Origin: an uncultured Lachnospiraceae bacterium
GTDB taxonomy: Bacteria > Bacillota > Clostridia > Lachnospirales > Lachnospiraceae
Direction: 5' to 3'
DNA: 25,951 nt
NCBI GenBank assembly: GCA_910577445.1
Contig: CAJTMZ010000040.1
Coordinates: 1 to 25,951, forward strand
In this document: positions 1-6,690 of the stretch, one piece after another
How positions within the stretch are numbered: the stretch's first letter is position 1
Layout of the letters: each line of letters starts with the position of its first letter
Translations under genes and position numbers: made by a program
Notes under the pieces: model-generated
Databases searched by the model: none
Told to the model about the DNA's origin: nothing
The model's input: only the letters and a program-made list of their open reading frames with translations

Positions 1-30
1 CATATCGGTAAACAGGCCCTTGGCCTAACC

Positions 31-64
31 AAAGAAACTGCCTGAGCGGTTAGGCTCAGGCAGT
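31..64 (-). terminator. Intrinsic terminator of the left-edge RNA
   Basis: A perfect 10-bp stem (37-46 with 55-64, ACTGCCTGAG/CTCAGGCAGT) has an 8-base loop. Read leftward it is followed by a short U-rich tract (TTCTTT). On the plus strand the T-run begins several bases after the stem, so the leftward reading is the better terminator. Confidence 0.65.
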
Positions 65-205
65 ACATTTCTTTTTGAATTGCTATTCTGGGAGCAGTCC
101 TATGATAATTCCATAGGAAGAGACGACCTTTGTATTTCTATTGCCCGCAAAGTCGGGACGGGTAGCTCCTCTCTATCGCCGCAAAAGCACTGAAGCTTTT
201 CATTA
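31..205 (-). ncRNA. Candidate structured non-coding RNA (unclassified; 6S-like or leader RNA)
   Basis: Seen: a promoter reading leftward (TTGACA at 234-239, 17-bp spacer, TAGATT at 211-216) is followed by about 170 bases without a convincing ORF that end in an intrinsic terminator at 31-64. The predicted transcript can form AAAAGC/GCUUUU and CCUAUG/CAUAGG hairpins, a CGACUUUG stem closed by CAAAGGUCG with one bulge, and a long-range GGAGC/GCUCC pairing that encloses the inner hairpins. Inference: a small RNA with a closing helix around an internal domain, compatible with a 6S-like RNA or with a leader or riboswitch controlling a gene beyond the left edge. I did not recognise T-box, TPP, SAM, cobalamin, lysine or c-di-GMP consensus sequences. 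The strand choice rests on the promoter and the U-rich tail. Confidence 0.5.
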
Positions 206-210
206 CCTAT

Positions 211-239
211 AATCTATCATGCCCCTGCCGTATTGTCAA
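211..239 (-). promoter_or_regulatory. sigA-type promoter of the left-edge RNA
   Basis: A perfect -35 box TTGACA (234-239) is separated by 17 bp from a 4/6 -10 box TAGATT (211-216). Predicted start of transcription is near 204. Confidence 0.5.
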
Positions 240-267
240 CTGCGTTCCTGTCCTTTTTCCGCATCCC

Positions 268-296
268 TTGCCTGACCGGACGCGCCGTTGTATAAT
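268..296 (+). promoter_or_regulatory. sigA-type promoter of the membrane protein gene
   Basis: TTGCCT (268-273), a 17-bp spacer and consensus TATAAT (291-296). The leader then carries a perfect 14-bp palindrome at 313-326 (GCCGCCC/GGGCGGC) and AGGAGG at 333-338 before the ATG at 347. The palindrome could be an operator or a short mRNA hairpin just before the ribosome site. Confidence 0.7.
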
Positions 297-346
297 ACAT
301 ATAAAAAGAACAGCCGCCCGGGCGGCGTCCACAGGAGGCGAACCTT

Positions 347-1570
347 ATGGAAAAGCCGGTCATCATAAAAGAAAGCCTTTTTTTACTCATTGTCAGCGTA
401 ATCTGCACTGTTTTTTTCTCCCTTTGTCTTATTTTTTCCACCCTGTCCTGTCTCGGAAAGCAGGACTTACCGGCTCTTATTCTCTGCGCCCTGCTGTTTG
501 GCTGCTTTACTTTATCGGGACTTGCGCTGTTTATCTGCTGTGTCAGAAGGCGGCTTGTTTTCTACCATGACCGCGTCGCTTACACGCCGTTTCTGGGACG
601 GAAAAGAAGTTTTTCCTATTCCGAAATCGGAGCCGTCGTCCAAAAAAAGGAACGGTTTATTATCTACAGCTATGACGGCAGAAAGCTTGCGGGTTTTGAG
701 GACAATATGTCCGCTTTTTATGAGGCTCTTTTTCTCCTTTGCGAAAAACATGTAAAAATAATTCTGCAAAGTCCTGATTCCCCGGACGAAACGGGCGCGG
801 CCCTCACTATGCCCTCCGGTACTGGTTTCCCGCAAAGAATAAAGGACTGGAACAGACGTCTTAATCTCACGGACAAAAACGCTTATCTCCGTTCCCGTTA
901 CCATGCCGAAACCATTCAAAAGCAGAAAAGGATTATCCGCGCCCTTCATACCGCTTTGATAATCCTTTCCCTTGTGTCCGTTTTCCTCCCCGTCAGGGAA
1001 AAACTGGGTATATGTATTCTGATTTTGCTGTTCCATTATTTTGTATTTCTTTTTTTCTATCCGAAGCTGACACTGGAAAAAGCCAAAAACTGCGACAGTT
1101 ACCACATTCCTTTTCCCATGGCCGCAGGCGTTATCAGCATACTTCTCTCCATAAACTTCATCCTCATCACTAATATGGACGAAAACCGGTGGCTTTTCTT
1201 TTTCACTGCCCTGTTTTTCCTCCTTCTTCTTCCCTGTCTCATTATGCTTTGGCTGCGCAGGATAAAGGAGCACCCTTTTATGCTGCTGAACCTGTCTCTG
1301 GCTCTGCTTTTTCTTTCATTTTACCTGCTGCCCGCCGCATGCTATGTGACCTCCTACAAGCCGGTTCACGATACCGTTACCGTCCTTTACATGGACGTCT
1401 ATCAGGGCTCTCGCACCACAAGCTACGATATCTTCGTCGTCTGGCGGGGCAGAGAACAGAAAATGGATGTTTCACGCAAGCTGTATCAATCCGTCGCCCC
1501 CGGCGATACCGTCACGGTCTGCTCCCGGAAAAGCTTCTGGGGAATGGAAATCTGGCAGGTGCATCGTTAG
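347..1570 (+). CDS. Polytopic membrane protein of unknown function
   Basis: The 407-residue protein is not assigned to a named family. Hydrophobic segments lie near residues 8-34, 43-66, 198-216, 220-238, 257-276, 281-303 and 311-332. The first two are followed by a soluble stretch (about 68-140) rich in short beta-strand-like patterns (LVFYHDRVAY, FIIYSYDGRKL) that resembles bacterial PH-like domains of membrane proteins. A C-terminal soluble tail (340-407) contains an IFVVWRGREQ strand followed by PGDTVTV, a pattern like small beta-barrel tails of other membrane proteins. The ATG is well supported by AGGAGG eight bases upstream and a clear promoter. It is monocistronic and converges on the serine hydrolase gene with only 8 bases between the stop codons. 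The fold statements are inference from pattern; no catalytic motif is visible. Confidence 0.85.
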   Translation: MEKPVIIKESLFLLIVSVICTVFFSLCLIFSTLSCLGKQDLPALILCALLFGCFTLSGLALFICCVRRRLVFYHDRVAYTPFLGRKRSFSYSEIGAVVQKKERFIIYSYDGRKLAGFEDNMSAFYEALFLLCEKHVKIILQSPDSPDETGAALTMPSGTGFPQRIKDWNRRLNLTDKNAYLRSRYHAETIQKQKRIIRALHTALIILSLVSVFLPVREKLGICILILLFHYFVFLFFYPKLTLEKAKNCDSYHIPFPMAAGVISILLSINFILITNMDENRWLFFFTALFFLLLLPCLIMLWLRRIKEHPFMLLNLSLALLFLSFYLLPAACYVTSYKPVHDTVTVLYMDVYQGSRTTSYDIFVVWRGREQKMDVSRKLYQSVAPGDTVTVCSRKSFWGMEIWQVHR

Positions 1571-1578
1571 CATCCGCC

Positions 1579-2832
1579 TCACACCACCTCCGCCAGCACC
1601 AGATTCCGCAGCTTTCTCGTCAGTCCAAAGGTCCCGGCGTCCTTTTTCTGTATTCCCATTAAAATTGTCATTTTCTCCTCCGGGAAATTGGCGAAATAAG
1701 TGCCAAGCCATCCGTCCCAGCCGTACTCGCCTTTTCCCGCGAAAAATACCGAGCGGGACGGCTTATGGCAGATTCGCATGAGGTTCCCATAGCTAAAGCC
1801 CTCTAAGCCAATCCAGTAATTAAAGGCCGACTGCTGGTTTCCCATCAGCTCAGGACCGGTCATGTAGCGAACCGTCGCCGGTTTCAGAATCCGGACGCCG
1901 TCCAGTTCTCCGCCCTGCAAAAGCATCCGGGCAAACCGCATATAATCATCCAGCGTAGAGGCAAGACCGGCTCCGCCGGACTCAAAGGCCGGAGGGTTCT
2001 CCATCCGGTTGCAGATAGCGAGATTATGGCCCTCATAGCGTACCAGGGTATTCTTTCCGTTTTCCAGAACCGTTTCATAAGTCGCCGCCAGACGGCTCTG
2101 CTTTTTGGGCGGCACCCAAAAAGCGGTGTCCTTCATGCCAAGGGGCCCGAAAATCTCTTTTTCCAGAAATGCCCCGAACCGCTCGCCGCAGGCCGCCTCG
2201 ATAACCGCCCCCAAAACATCCGCCGAGGTGCCGTAACGCCAGGAGCTTCCCGGCTCAAACGCCAGCGTACATGCGGCTATCCTCTCTGCCACCTCTTTAG
2301 TGGTCATGGCCTCTTTTGAAAAAAGCCGTCTGTCTATTTCCGCAAAGACTTCCCCGGCCTCCCTGCCGGCCGCCGTCGTCTCGTCGGGATAAACAAGCCC
2401 TGAGGTCATCCGCAAAAGGTCGTACACCCGCATGGGCCGCATAACCGGCTTTATTTGCGCCCGGACACCATCCGCTCTTTCGGCGCTTTCTTTCTTTAAG
2501 CCGCCGGCCGCTTCCGCCCCGATGCCTTCGTTCTCCGCGTAATAAGACTGTCCCGCAAAGGCCGGCAGAAAATCCGAAACCGGCTGGCCCAAATCCAGCA
2601 GTCCCCTCTCCATCAAAATCATCGCCGCGGCCGCCGTCACCGGCTTACTCTGGGAATAAAGCCTTAAAATCGTATCCCGCTCCATGGCCCGTCCCGTTTC
2701 CCGTTCCGCCATACCGGCCTGACAATAGCAGATTTCCGCGCCGTTTTTTTCCGCCAGCAGGCTGACTCCGGCCACCTCACAGTTTTCCACCGCCCGTTCC
2801 ATGACGTTTTGTAATTTTTCTTTCAAATCCAC
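1579..2832 (-). CDS. Serine hydrolase, class-C beta-lactamase/esterase family
   Basis: The 417-residue protein has the penicillin-binding-protein-like transpeptidase fold signatures. The nucleophile motif SxxK is S60-QS-K63 in LRLYSQSKP, the second motif is Y200-GTS (YxN position), and GWDGWLGT at 371-378 stands where the third motif (KTG, or WGG in family VIII esterases) is expected. This points to an esterase, D-amino-acid peptidase or similar rather than a true antibiotic beta-lactamase; the substrate cannot be told. No signal peptide or membrane anchor is visible, so it is probably cytoplasmic. Residues 98-130 form a polar, low-complexity insertion. The start is a GTG with a GGGGGGA ribosome site about 8 bases upstream. 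It has its own promoter at 2882-2910, so it need not depend on the upstream GNAT gene. Confidence 0.9.
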   Translation of the reverse strand: MDLKEKLQNVMERAVENCEVAGVSLLAEKNGAEICYCQAGMAERETGRAMERDTILRLYSQSKPVTAAAAMILMERGLLDLGQPVSDFLPAFAGQSYYAENEGIGAEAAGGLKKESAERADGVRAQIKPVMRPMRVYDLLRMTSGLVYPDETTAAGREAGEVFAEIDRRLFSKEAMTTKEVAERIAACTLAFEPGSSWRYGTSADVLGAVIEAACGERFGAFLEKEIFGPLGMKDTAFWVPPKKQSRLAATYETVLENGKNTLVRYEGHNLAICNRMENPPAFESGGAGLASTLDDYMRFARMLLQGGELDGVRILKPATVRYMTGPELMGNQQSAFNYWIGLEGFSYGNLMRICHKPSRSVFFAGKGEYGWDGWLGTYFANFPEEKMTILMGIQKKDAGTFGLTRKLRNLVLAEVV

Positions 2833-2881
2833 CGTATATCCCCCCGATTCTTTTCTGATTTTCTTAAACCAACTGAATTAT

Positions 2882-2910
2882 ATTATGAACAGAACCAGGT
2901 CCCTTGTCAA
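2882..2910 (-). promoter_or_regulatory. sigA-type promoter of the serine hydrolase gene
   Basis: A perfect -35 TTGACA (2905-2910), 17-bp spacer and -10 CATAAT (2882-2887, 5/6 match) lie about 50 bases upstream of the GTG start, in the 109-base gap after the acetyltransferase gene. No terminator hairpin for the acetyltransferase was found in this gap. Confidence 0.65.
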
Positions 2911-2941
2911 TCTGTGCGCCATACATGATTTAACAGAAAAA

Positions 2942-3451
2942 TCACAGGCCAAAGGCTTCATCGTACCGGATAACGCCGTTTATCGTCTCTTTCGTCTCCC
3001 TGAAACAGATTGCCATAAAGTTTTCGTCTTCCACCTCAAAAGGCGCCCGGATTCCATAACGGCCTGCGGGAACATATCCGGCTTTCGGATAATATGCCGC
3101 ATGTCCCAGAACGACACAGTATCCGTATCCCATCCGGGCGGCAACGCTGTGCCCTTGTCTTATCAGTGCCAGTCCTATTCCTTTATTCTGATACTGCGGC
3201 AGTACCGAAAGCGGCGCAAGGGCAAGCACCTCAAAAGAGCCCACATATGCCCGTGTAAAAAGAATATGCCCGGCGATTTTTCCCTTTTCAACCGCAACAA
3301 GAGACAGTTCCGGGATAAACGAACTGCTTTTCCTCAGCCTGGCAACCAGCTCCTGTTCATCGCCATCGCTGAACTTTGCGTTTGCAAACGCTTCTTTTAC
3401 CACCGTGTAAACCTCTTCATAGTCGTTTTGATTCTCCTGTCGTATCTCCAT
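2942..3451 (-). CDS. GNAT-family N-acetyltransferase (YhbS-like)
   Basis: The 169-residue protein has the size and layout of a single-domain GNAT enzyme that moves an acetyl group from acetyl-CoA to an amine. The acetyl-CoA pyrophosphate loop is visible as Q88-NKG-IG in LPQYQNKGIGLALI (84-97), preceded by the usual beta4 strand (VLALAPLSVLP) and followed by an ALGH/YYPKAGY-type strand near 115-127, as in the YhbS subgroup. The start MEIRQEN was chosen because it follows an AAAGGCGG-type ribosome site and matches the family's normal N-terminus; the frame is open further upstream but that extension is basic and unlike any domain. It follows the UroD-like gene on the same strand with a 112-base gap holding a strong hairpin. 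The acetyl acceptor is unknown. Confidence 0.88.
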   Translation of the reverse strand: MEIRQENQNDYEEVYTVVKEAFANAKFSDGDEQELVARLRKSSSFIPELSLVAVEKGKIAGHILFTRAYVGSFEVLALAPLSVLPQYQNKGIGLALIRQGHSVAARMGYGYCVVLGHAAYYPKAGYVPAGRYGIRAPFEVEDENFMAICFRETKETINGVIRYDEAFGL

Positions 3452-3514
3452 AATGCCTAACCGCCTTTCCCCTGAGTTTTCTTTACACCCTTTGCGCGTT
3501 TCCCCTGATTCAGG

Positions 3515-3549
3515 ACGGCGGCGCCATTTTCCCTGACGCCGCCGTTTTT
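3515..3549 (+). terminator. GC-rich stem-loop with plus-strand T-run
   Basis: A perfect 9-bp stem (3515-3523 with 3537-3545, ACGGCGGCG/CGCCGCCGT) is followed by TTTTT on the plus strand only. Both flanking genes are on the minus strand, where no U-run follows the hairpin. It may stop antisense transcription from the right, or act as an mRNA-stabilising stem between the UroD-like and acetyltransferase genes. Confidence 0.5.
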
Positions 3550-3563
3550 GCTGATACCTTATG

Positions 3564-4514
3564 TCACAGGCTCCTTGCCGCTTCCACCACCCATTTAATA
3601 TGGTCAAGGTCGATATCTCCCGGAAGGCTGCAGTCCGGGCCCAGCATAAAGCCTTTTTTTCCGCCCTGACGAATCAGGCTTATCGTTTCTGCCTGAATTT
3701 CTTCTTTGCTTCCTTTATAGAGGACGCCCTTTTCCTTATTGTCGAATCCTCCCCATATAGGACGGCGGAAAAATTCTCTGGCGTGGGGGATATCCAGATG
3801 TTCGATATAGGCCGCCCAGTTTACCGCTGCGGATTCATAATCCTCCCAGACCTCAAGATGGTTTCTCACGTCCTCCCAGCCGCAGCAGTGAAGAATGTTG
3901 CGGTTCCCCAGCGAGTTTGCGTAGTCCAGAACCTTCTTGTCCCCGGGGGTTATCCAGTTTCTGTATTCCTCCACCGTAAAGCGGTTGATTTCCGCGCTCT
4001 GCACGGAATAAAACACGCCGTCGCAGCCGGCTTCAAGCAGTCCCTTCACCAGCGCCTTAACATCCTCCGCAATCACGTCGCAGGCAAATTTTACGGCCTC
4101 GGGATTCTCTCTCATACAATCCATCATCCTGTCCCAGCCGATTTCAAGCCTTAAATAGGACAGGGGGCAGAACATGGTATAAAAGCACATGCATTCCCCG
4201 TCGAGGGCCTTTACAATATCCGCTCCTCTCTGCACCTGCTCGGCGATAAAGGGGTGGTCTTTTCCCAGAGGCTTTATGGCAAACAAATCCTCCGGCTTTT
4301 CCAGATTTTTAAGCACCGGATTGGGAAAGCCAAAGTAACCGTCGCAGGAAATCTTTACAAAATCCTGGTCCGTATCTCTGTAAAATTTCATCTGCGCGTC
4401 CACGTAAGCCTGTCCGTGGCTTTCCTCCGGCGGGAAATGTCTCCACAGCCCCACCGGCACATGGTCTACCTCCTGATTATTAAAAAAAGCTTCCAGTCTC
4501 TCCCTCTTGTTCAT
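3564..4514 (-). CDS. UroD/MtaA-family protein (probable corrinoid methyltransferase-like)
   Basis: The 316-residue protein has the uroporphyrinogen-decarboxylase fold pattern: N-terminal NKRERLEAFFNNQEVDHVPVG, a central EAGCDGVFYSVQ strand (161-172) and C-terminal GKKGFMLGPDCSLPGDI. The Zn-binding residues of the MtaA/MtbA methylcobamide:thiol methyltransferases (HxC and a distal Cys) are present as H209-C210-C211 and C295. True heme-pathway UroD lacks this Cys pattern and normally sits with heme genes, which are absent here. The probable role is therefore methyl transfer, but no corrinoid-binding protein or activase is adjacent, so the substrate is open. The start chosen is the ATG at 4514, because GGAGG lies nine bases before it; the ATG three codons earlier touches the ribosome site directly. 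It follows the M24 peptidase gene by 23 bases and is presumably cotranscribed with it. Confidence 0.85.
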   Translation of the reverse strand: MNKRERLEAFFNNQEVDHVPVGLWRHFPPEESHGQAYVDAQMKFYRDTDQDFVKISCDGYFGFPNPVLKNLEKPEDLFAIKPLGKDHPFIAEQVQRGADIVKALDGECMCFYTMFCPLSYLRLEIGWDRMMDCMRENPEAVKFACDVIAEDVKALVKGLLEAGCDGVFYSVQSAEINRFTVEEYRNWITPGDKKVLDYANSLGNRNILHCCGWEDVRNHLEVWEDYESAAVNWAAYIEHLDIPHAREFFRRPIWGGFDNKEKGVLYKGSKEEIQAETISLIRQGGKKGFMLGPDCSLPGDIDLDHIKWVVEAARSL

Positions 4515-4537
4515 AAAAATCATCCTCCATTCCAGTC

Positions 4538-5620
4538 CTATTTTAAAATCATCAGTTCGTTGGCGCTCTTTGTAAAGTTTTCAAATCCGTCTCCGGTAAG
4601 GATTCCCATATCCTCAATCCGCACGCCGTATTTTCCTTCCAGATAAATGCCCGGCTCCACGGTCATCATTTCCCCTGCCTTTAAAACGCTGGTATCCCAT
4701 GCGTTACATCTGGGGTTTTCGTGGACTTCCAGCCCCAGACTGTGGCCCAGTCCGTGGGTAAAACAGCCCGGATAGCCGCGGCCCGCTATGTAATCCGATA
4801 CCGCCATATGGACCGACCTTCCGGTAACTCCCGGCTTTAACAGCGACAGTCCCAGCGCCTTGGCCTCTTTCACCGTATCGTAGACGTTTCGCATCTCCTC
4901 GTCCGCGTATCCCACCGCGACCGTTCTTGTCATGTCCGCGCTGTAACCCTCAATCATGCCGCCGAAATCCATCATAACAAAACTGCCATTTGTAATTTCG
5001 CCGTCTCCGCTGCCGCCGTGGGGATAAGCGGTCTTTTTTCCGGAAGAAACAATAAAATTCATGCCGTAATTTTCGCTTCCAAGCTTCACCATATAGGTTC
5101 CAAGCTCCATTTTCACTTCCGACTCTTTCATTCCGGCACGGATAAATTCAAGCATATGCAGATATGCCTCATCGCCGATTTCCTGCGCTTTTTTCAGGCA
5201 GCTAATCTCATAATCGTCCTTTATCCTGCGCATATCGGCCAGAATGCCGTCCACGCCTTCGGAGGGGCAGAGCCTTATGCCGGGGAGCATCTCCTTCAGC
5301 TCAAGGTAGCAGGCCGCGGAAACCCTTTCGTATTCTAACCCGCAGCTTTTAAGGCCCGTCGAAAGAAGCAGACCGGCCGCCTCCTTAAGGGGCTGCTGCG
5401 CGCATCTTATCTCGCAGCCCCATACCCTTTCCCTGGCATGGTCGATAAACCTTGCGTCCGTAAAAAACACCGCGTCATCTCCCGTGATTAACAGGGCTCC
5501 CTCGCCGATTCCGGCATAGGTCAGATAACGGCGGTTTACCTCTCCCGCAATCAGGGCCGCCGAAAGCCCGTGGGTCTCCAGTTCTTTTTGCAGGATTCCT
5601 ATCCTGTCCGTGCGTTTCAT
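4538..5620 (-). CDS. M24-family metallopeptidase, Xaa-Pro aminopeptidase/dipeptidase-like
   Basis: The 360-residue protein has the two-domain layout of prolidases and aminopeptidase P-like enzymes: a creatinase N-terminal domain (about 5-130) and a pita-bread catalytic domain (about 136-355). All five metal ligands are in place: D218 (MMDFGG), D229 (YSADMTRT), H293 (THGLGHSLGLEVHE), E322 (TVEPGIY) and E336 (VRIED). H201 fits the usual substrate-binding histidine. It would remove N-terminal residues before proline or split Xaa-Pro dipeptides in the cytoplasm. The size and lack of extra domains fit the short Firmicutes form. The ATG has AAGGAG nine bases upstream and a good promoter (5655-5683). 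It is the first gene of a unit with the UroD-like gene. The exact peptide specificity cannot be read from sequence. Confidence 0.93.
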   Translation of the reverse strand: MKRTDRIGILQKELETHGLSAALIAGEVNRRYLTYAGIGEGALLITGDDAVFFTDARFIDHARERVWGCEIRCAQQPLKEAAGLLLSTGLKSCGLEYERVSAACYLELKEMLPGIRLCPSEGVDGILADMRRIKDDYEISCLKKAQEIGDEAYLHMLEFIRAGMKESEVKMELGTYMVKLGSENYGMNFIVSSGKKTAYPHGGSGDGEITNGSFVMMDFGGMIEGYSADMTRTVAVGYADEEMRNVYDTVKEAKALGLSLLKPGVTGRSVHMAVSDYIAGRGYPGCFTHGLGHSLGLEVHENPRCNAWDTSVLKAGEMMTVEPGIYLEGKYGVRIEDMGILTGDGFENFTKSANELMILK

Positions 5621-5625
5621 CTGTT

Positions 5626-5654
5626 TTGACTCCTTTTTTGCTTTATGCTATACT
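5626..5654 (+). promoter_or_regulatory. Promoter of the AraC regulator gene (extended -10)
   Basis: TTGACT (5626-5631), 17-bp spacer, TATACT (5649-5654) with an upstream TG giving an extended -10. The -35 lies in the ribosome-site region of the divergent M24 peptidase gene. Confidence 0.7.
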
Positions 5655-5683
5655 ATTTTAAATATTTATTTTGTTTTTGTAAA
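5655..5683 (-). promoter_or_regulatory. Promoter of the M24 peptidase / UroD-like unit
   Basis: TTTACA (5678-5683), 17-bp spacer, TAAAAT (5655-5660). Its -10 box directly abuts the -10 box of the divergent araC promoter, so both promoters cannot be occupied at once. Confidence 0.7.
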
Positions 5684-5720
5684 CAGGCTGCGGCCGAATT
5701 GCACGCGTCGTCCGGCGAAA

Positions 5721-5752
5721 CCGCGGCGGCATTAAAAACCGCGGAAAGGAGG
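5721..5752 (+). promoter_or_regulatory. Leader stem abutting the AraC ribosome site
   Basis: Two CCGCGG copies (5721-5726 and 5739-5744) are self-complementary and can pair as a 6-bp all-GC stem with a 12-base loop. The stem ends exactly where the AAAGGAGG ribosome site (5745-5752) begins. Together with a TTG start this suggests restrained translation of the regulator. Confidence 0.4.
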
Positions 5753-5757
5753 ACAAA

Positions 5758-6690
5758 TTGGTCAAATCATCTTTGCCTGACTATCTGGTTTACAGGGAAT
5801 ACCGCTTTTCCCCGGATAAGCCTTATATCACGTTTCTTCAGCATGCCGAAAATCCGGCGGTTTTGAATATGCCTCATTTCCATAATTACATTGAAATCGG
5901 AATATGCCACCATCCTAAGGGCAGCGTCTTTCTGGAAGGGCAGACCTGGCCCCTTCTTTCGGAAGGCTTTTTCCTGGTGCCGCCTTTTGCCAGCCATTTT
6001 TCCCAGCCCGACGAAGACTCTGACAGCTCGGAAATCGACTATTTTTACTTTGACCCAAAGCTTCTGATGGAATGCGTTTTTCCGGGCTTTTTATCCACTG
6101 CAAAGGCCGTGTCCTTTCCCGCCGGAATCCCCTTTTTGTATCCCTCACGGGAATATCCTCTCTTAAACCGGCTTCTTTCGTGTATTGTGGACGAACTGCG
6201 AAGCCCCGGCGGAGGGCTGCCCGCCAGTATCAACGGACTGATTCTGGCCTTTTTTACGGAGCTTGACGCGCTGAAAGCAGGCAGAGAGACCTACGACCAG
6301 CCAAGAGCCGCTATTTTGCCGGCGCTGCATTATTTAAACGGGCATTATATGGAAGAGACAAGCTGCCGGACGCTGGCGGATTTGTGCGGTTTATGCAGCG
6401 GCCATTTCCGGCGCGCCTTTAAAACAAACACCAATCTGACCATAAGCCAGTATGTAAACCGTCTGCGGATTGAAGCCGCCTGCGGCCGGATGCTGCAGTC
6501 GGAGGACAGTATTCTGGATATCGCTCTGTCGGTGGGTTTTTGCTCCTACTCCGCCTTTCACGGGACCTTCAAAGCCTTGCTGGGCACAAGTCCCCGTCAG
6601 TGGCGCAACGCGCACCGCCGGATACACAAGGATACCATCCGCCATCTTCCCTACCGGGAAGTAAAATCCGCCCGTCATATCAGCCCTTGA
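5758..6690 (+). CDS. AraC-family transcriptional regulator with cupin sensor
   Basis: The 310-residue protein has an N-terminal cupin-like ligand domain (about 25-110; PHFHNYIEIGIC at 39-50 is the typical metal/sugar-pocket strand) and a C-terminal double helix-turn-helix (about 185-285). The first HTH is RTLADLCGLCSGHFRRAFK (204-222) and the second is ILDIALSVGFCSYSAFHGTFK (252-272), ending in the family signature LLGTSPRQWR. It would bind DNA at promoters, probably in response to a sugar or related metabolite. The start is TTG, picked because AAAGGAGG lies five bases upstream and no better ATG exists. It is divergent from the M24 peptidase/UroD-like unit and its 3' end overlaps the permease gene of the next operon by 11 bp. 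Whether it controls the unit to its left or the importer to its right is not settled by position. Confidence 0.92.
   Translation: MVKSSLPDYLVYREYRFSPDKPYITFLQHAENPAVLNMPHFHNYIEIGICHHPKGSVFLEGQTWPLLSEGFFLVPPFASHFSQPDEDSDSSEIDYFYFDPKLLMECVFPGFLSTAKAVSFPAGIPFLYPSREYPLLNRLLSCIVDELRSPGGGLPASINGLILAFFTELDALKAGRETYDQPRAAILPALHYLNGHYMEETSCRTLADLCGLCSGHFRRAFKTNTNLTISQYVNRLRIEAACGRMLQSEDSILDIALSVGFCSYSAFHGTFKALLGTSPRQWRNAHRRIHKDTIRHLPYREVKSARHISP

Noticed and set aside
512..1273. 253-codon minus-strand frame inside the membrane protein gene
   Set aside because: It is the antisense of U-rich transmembrane codons (Lys/Glu-rich product) and has no supported start; the plus gene has a promoter and ribosome site.
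3466..3508. Direct repeat TTTCCCCTGA at 3466-3475 and 3499-3508
   Set aside because: The repeat is only 10 bases, occurs twice at a 33-bp offset, and is not tied to any promoter element; chance or local duplication is enough.
3564..4514. Annotation as heme-pathway uroporphyrinogen decarboxylase (HemE)
   Set aside because: The HxC...C zinc pattern and the absence of heme genes favour the methyltransferase-like branch of the family.
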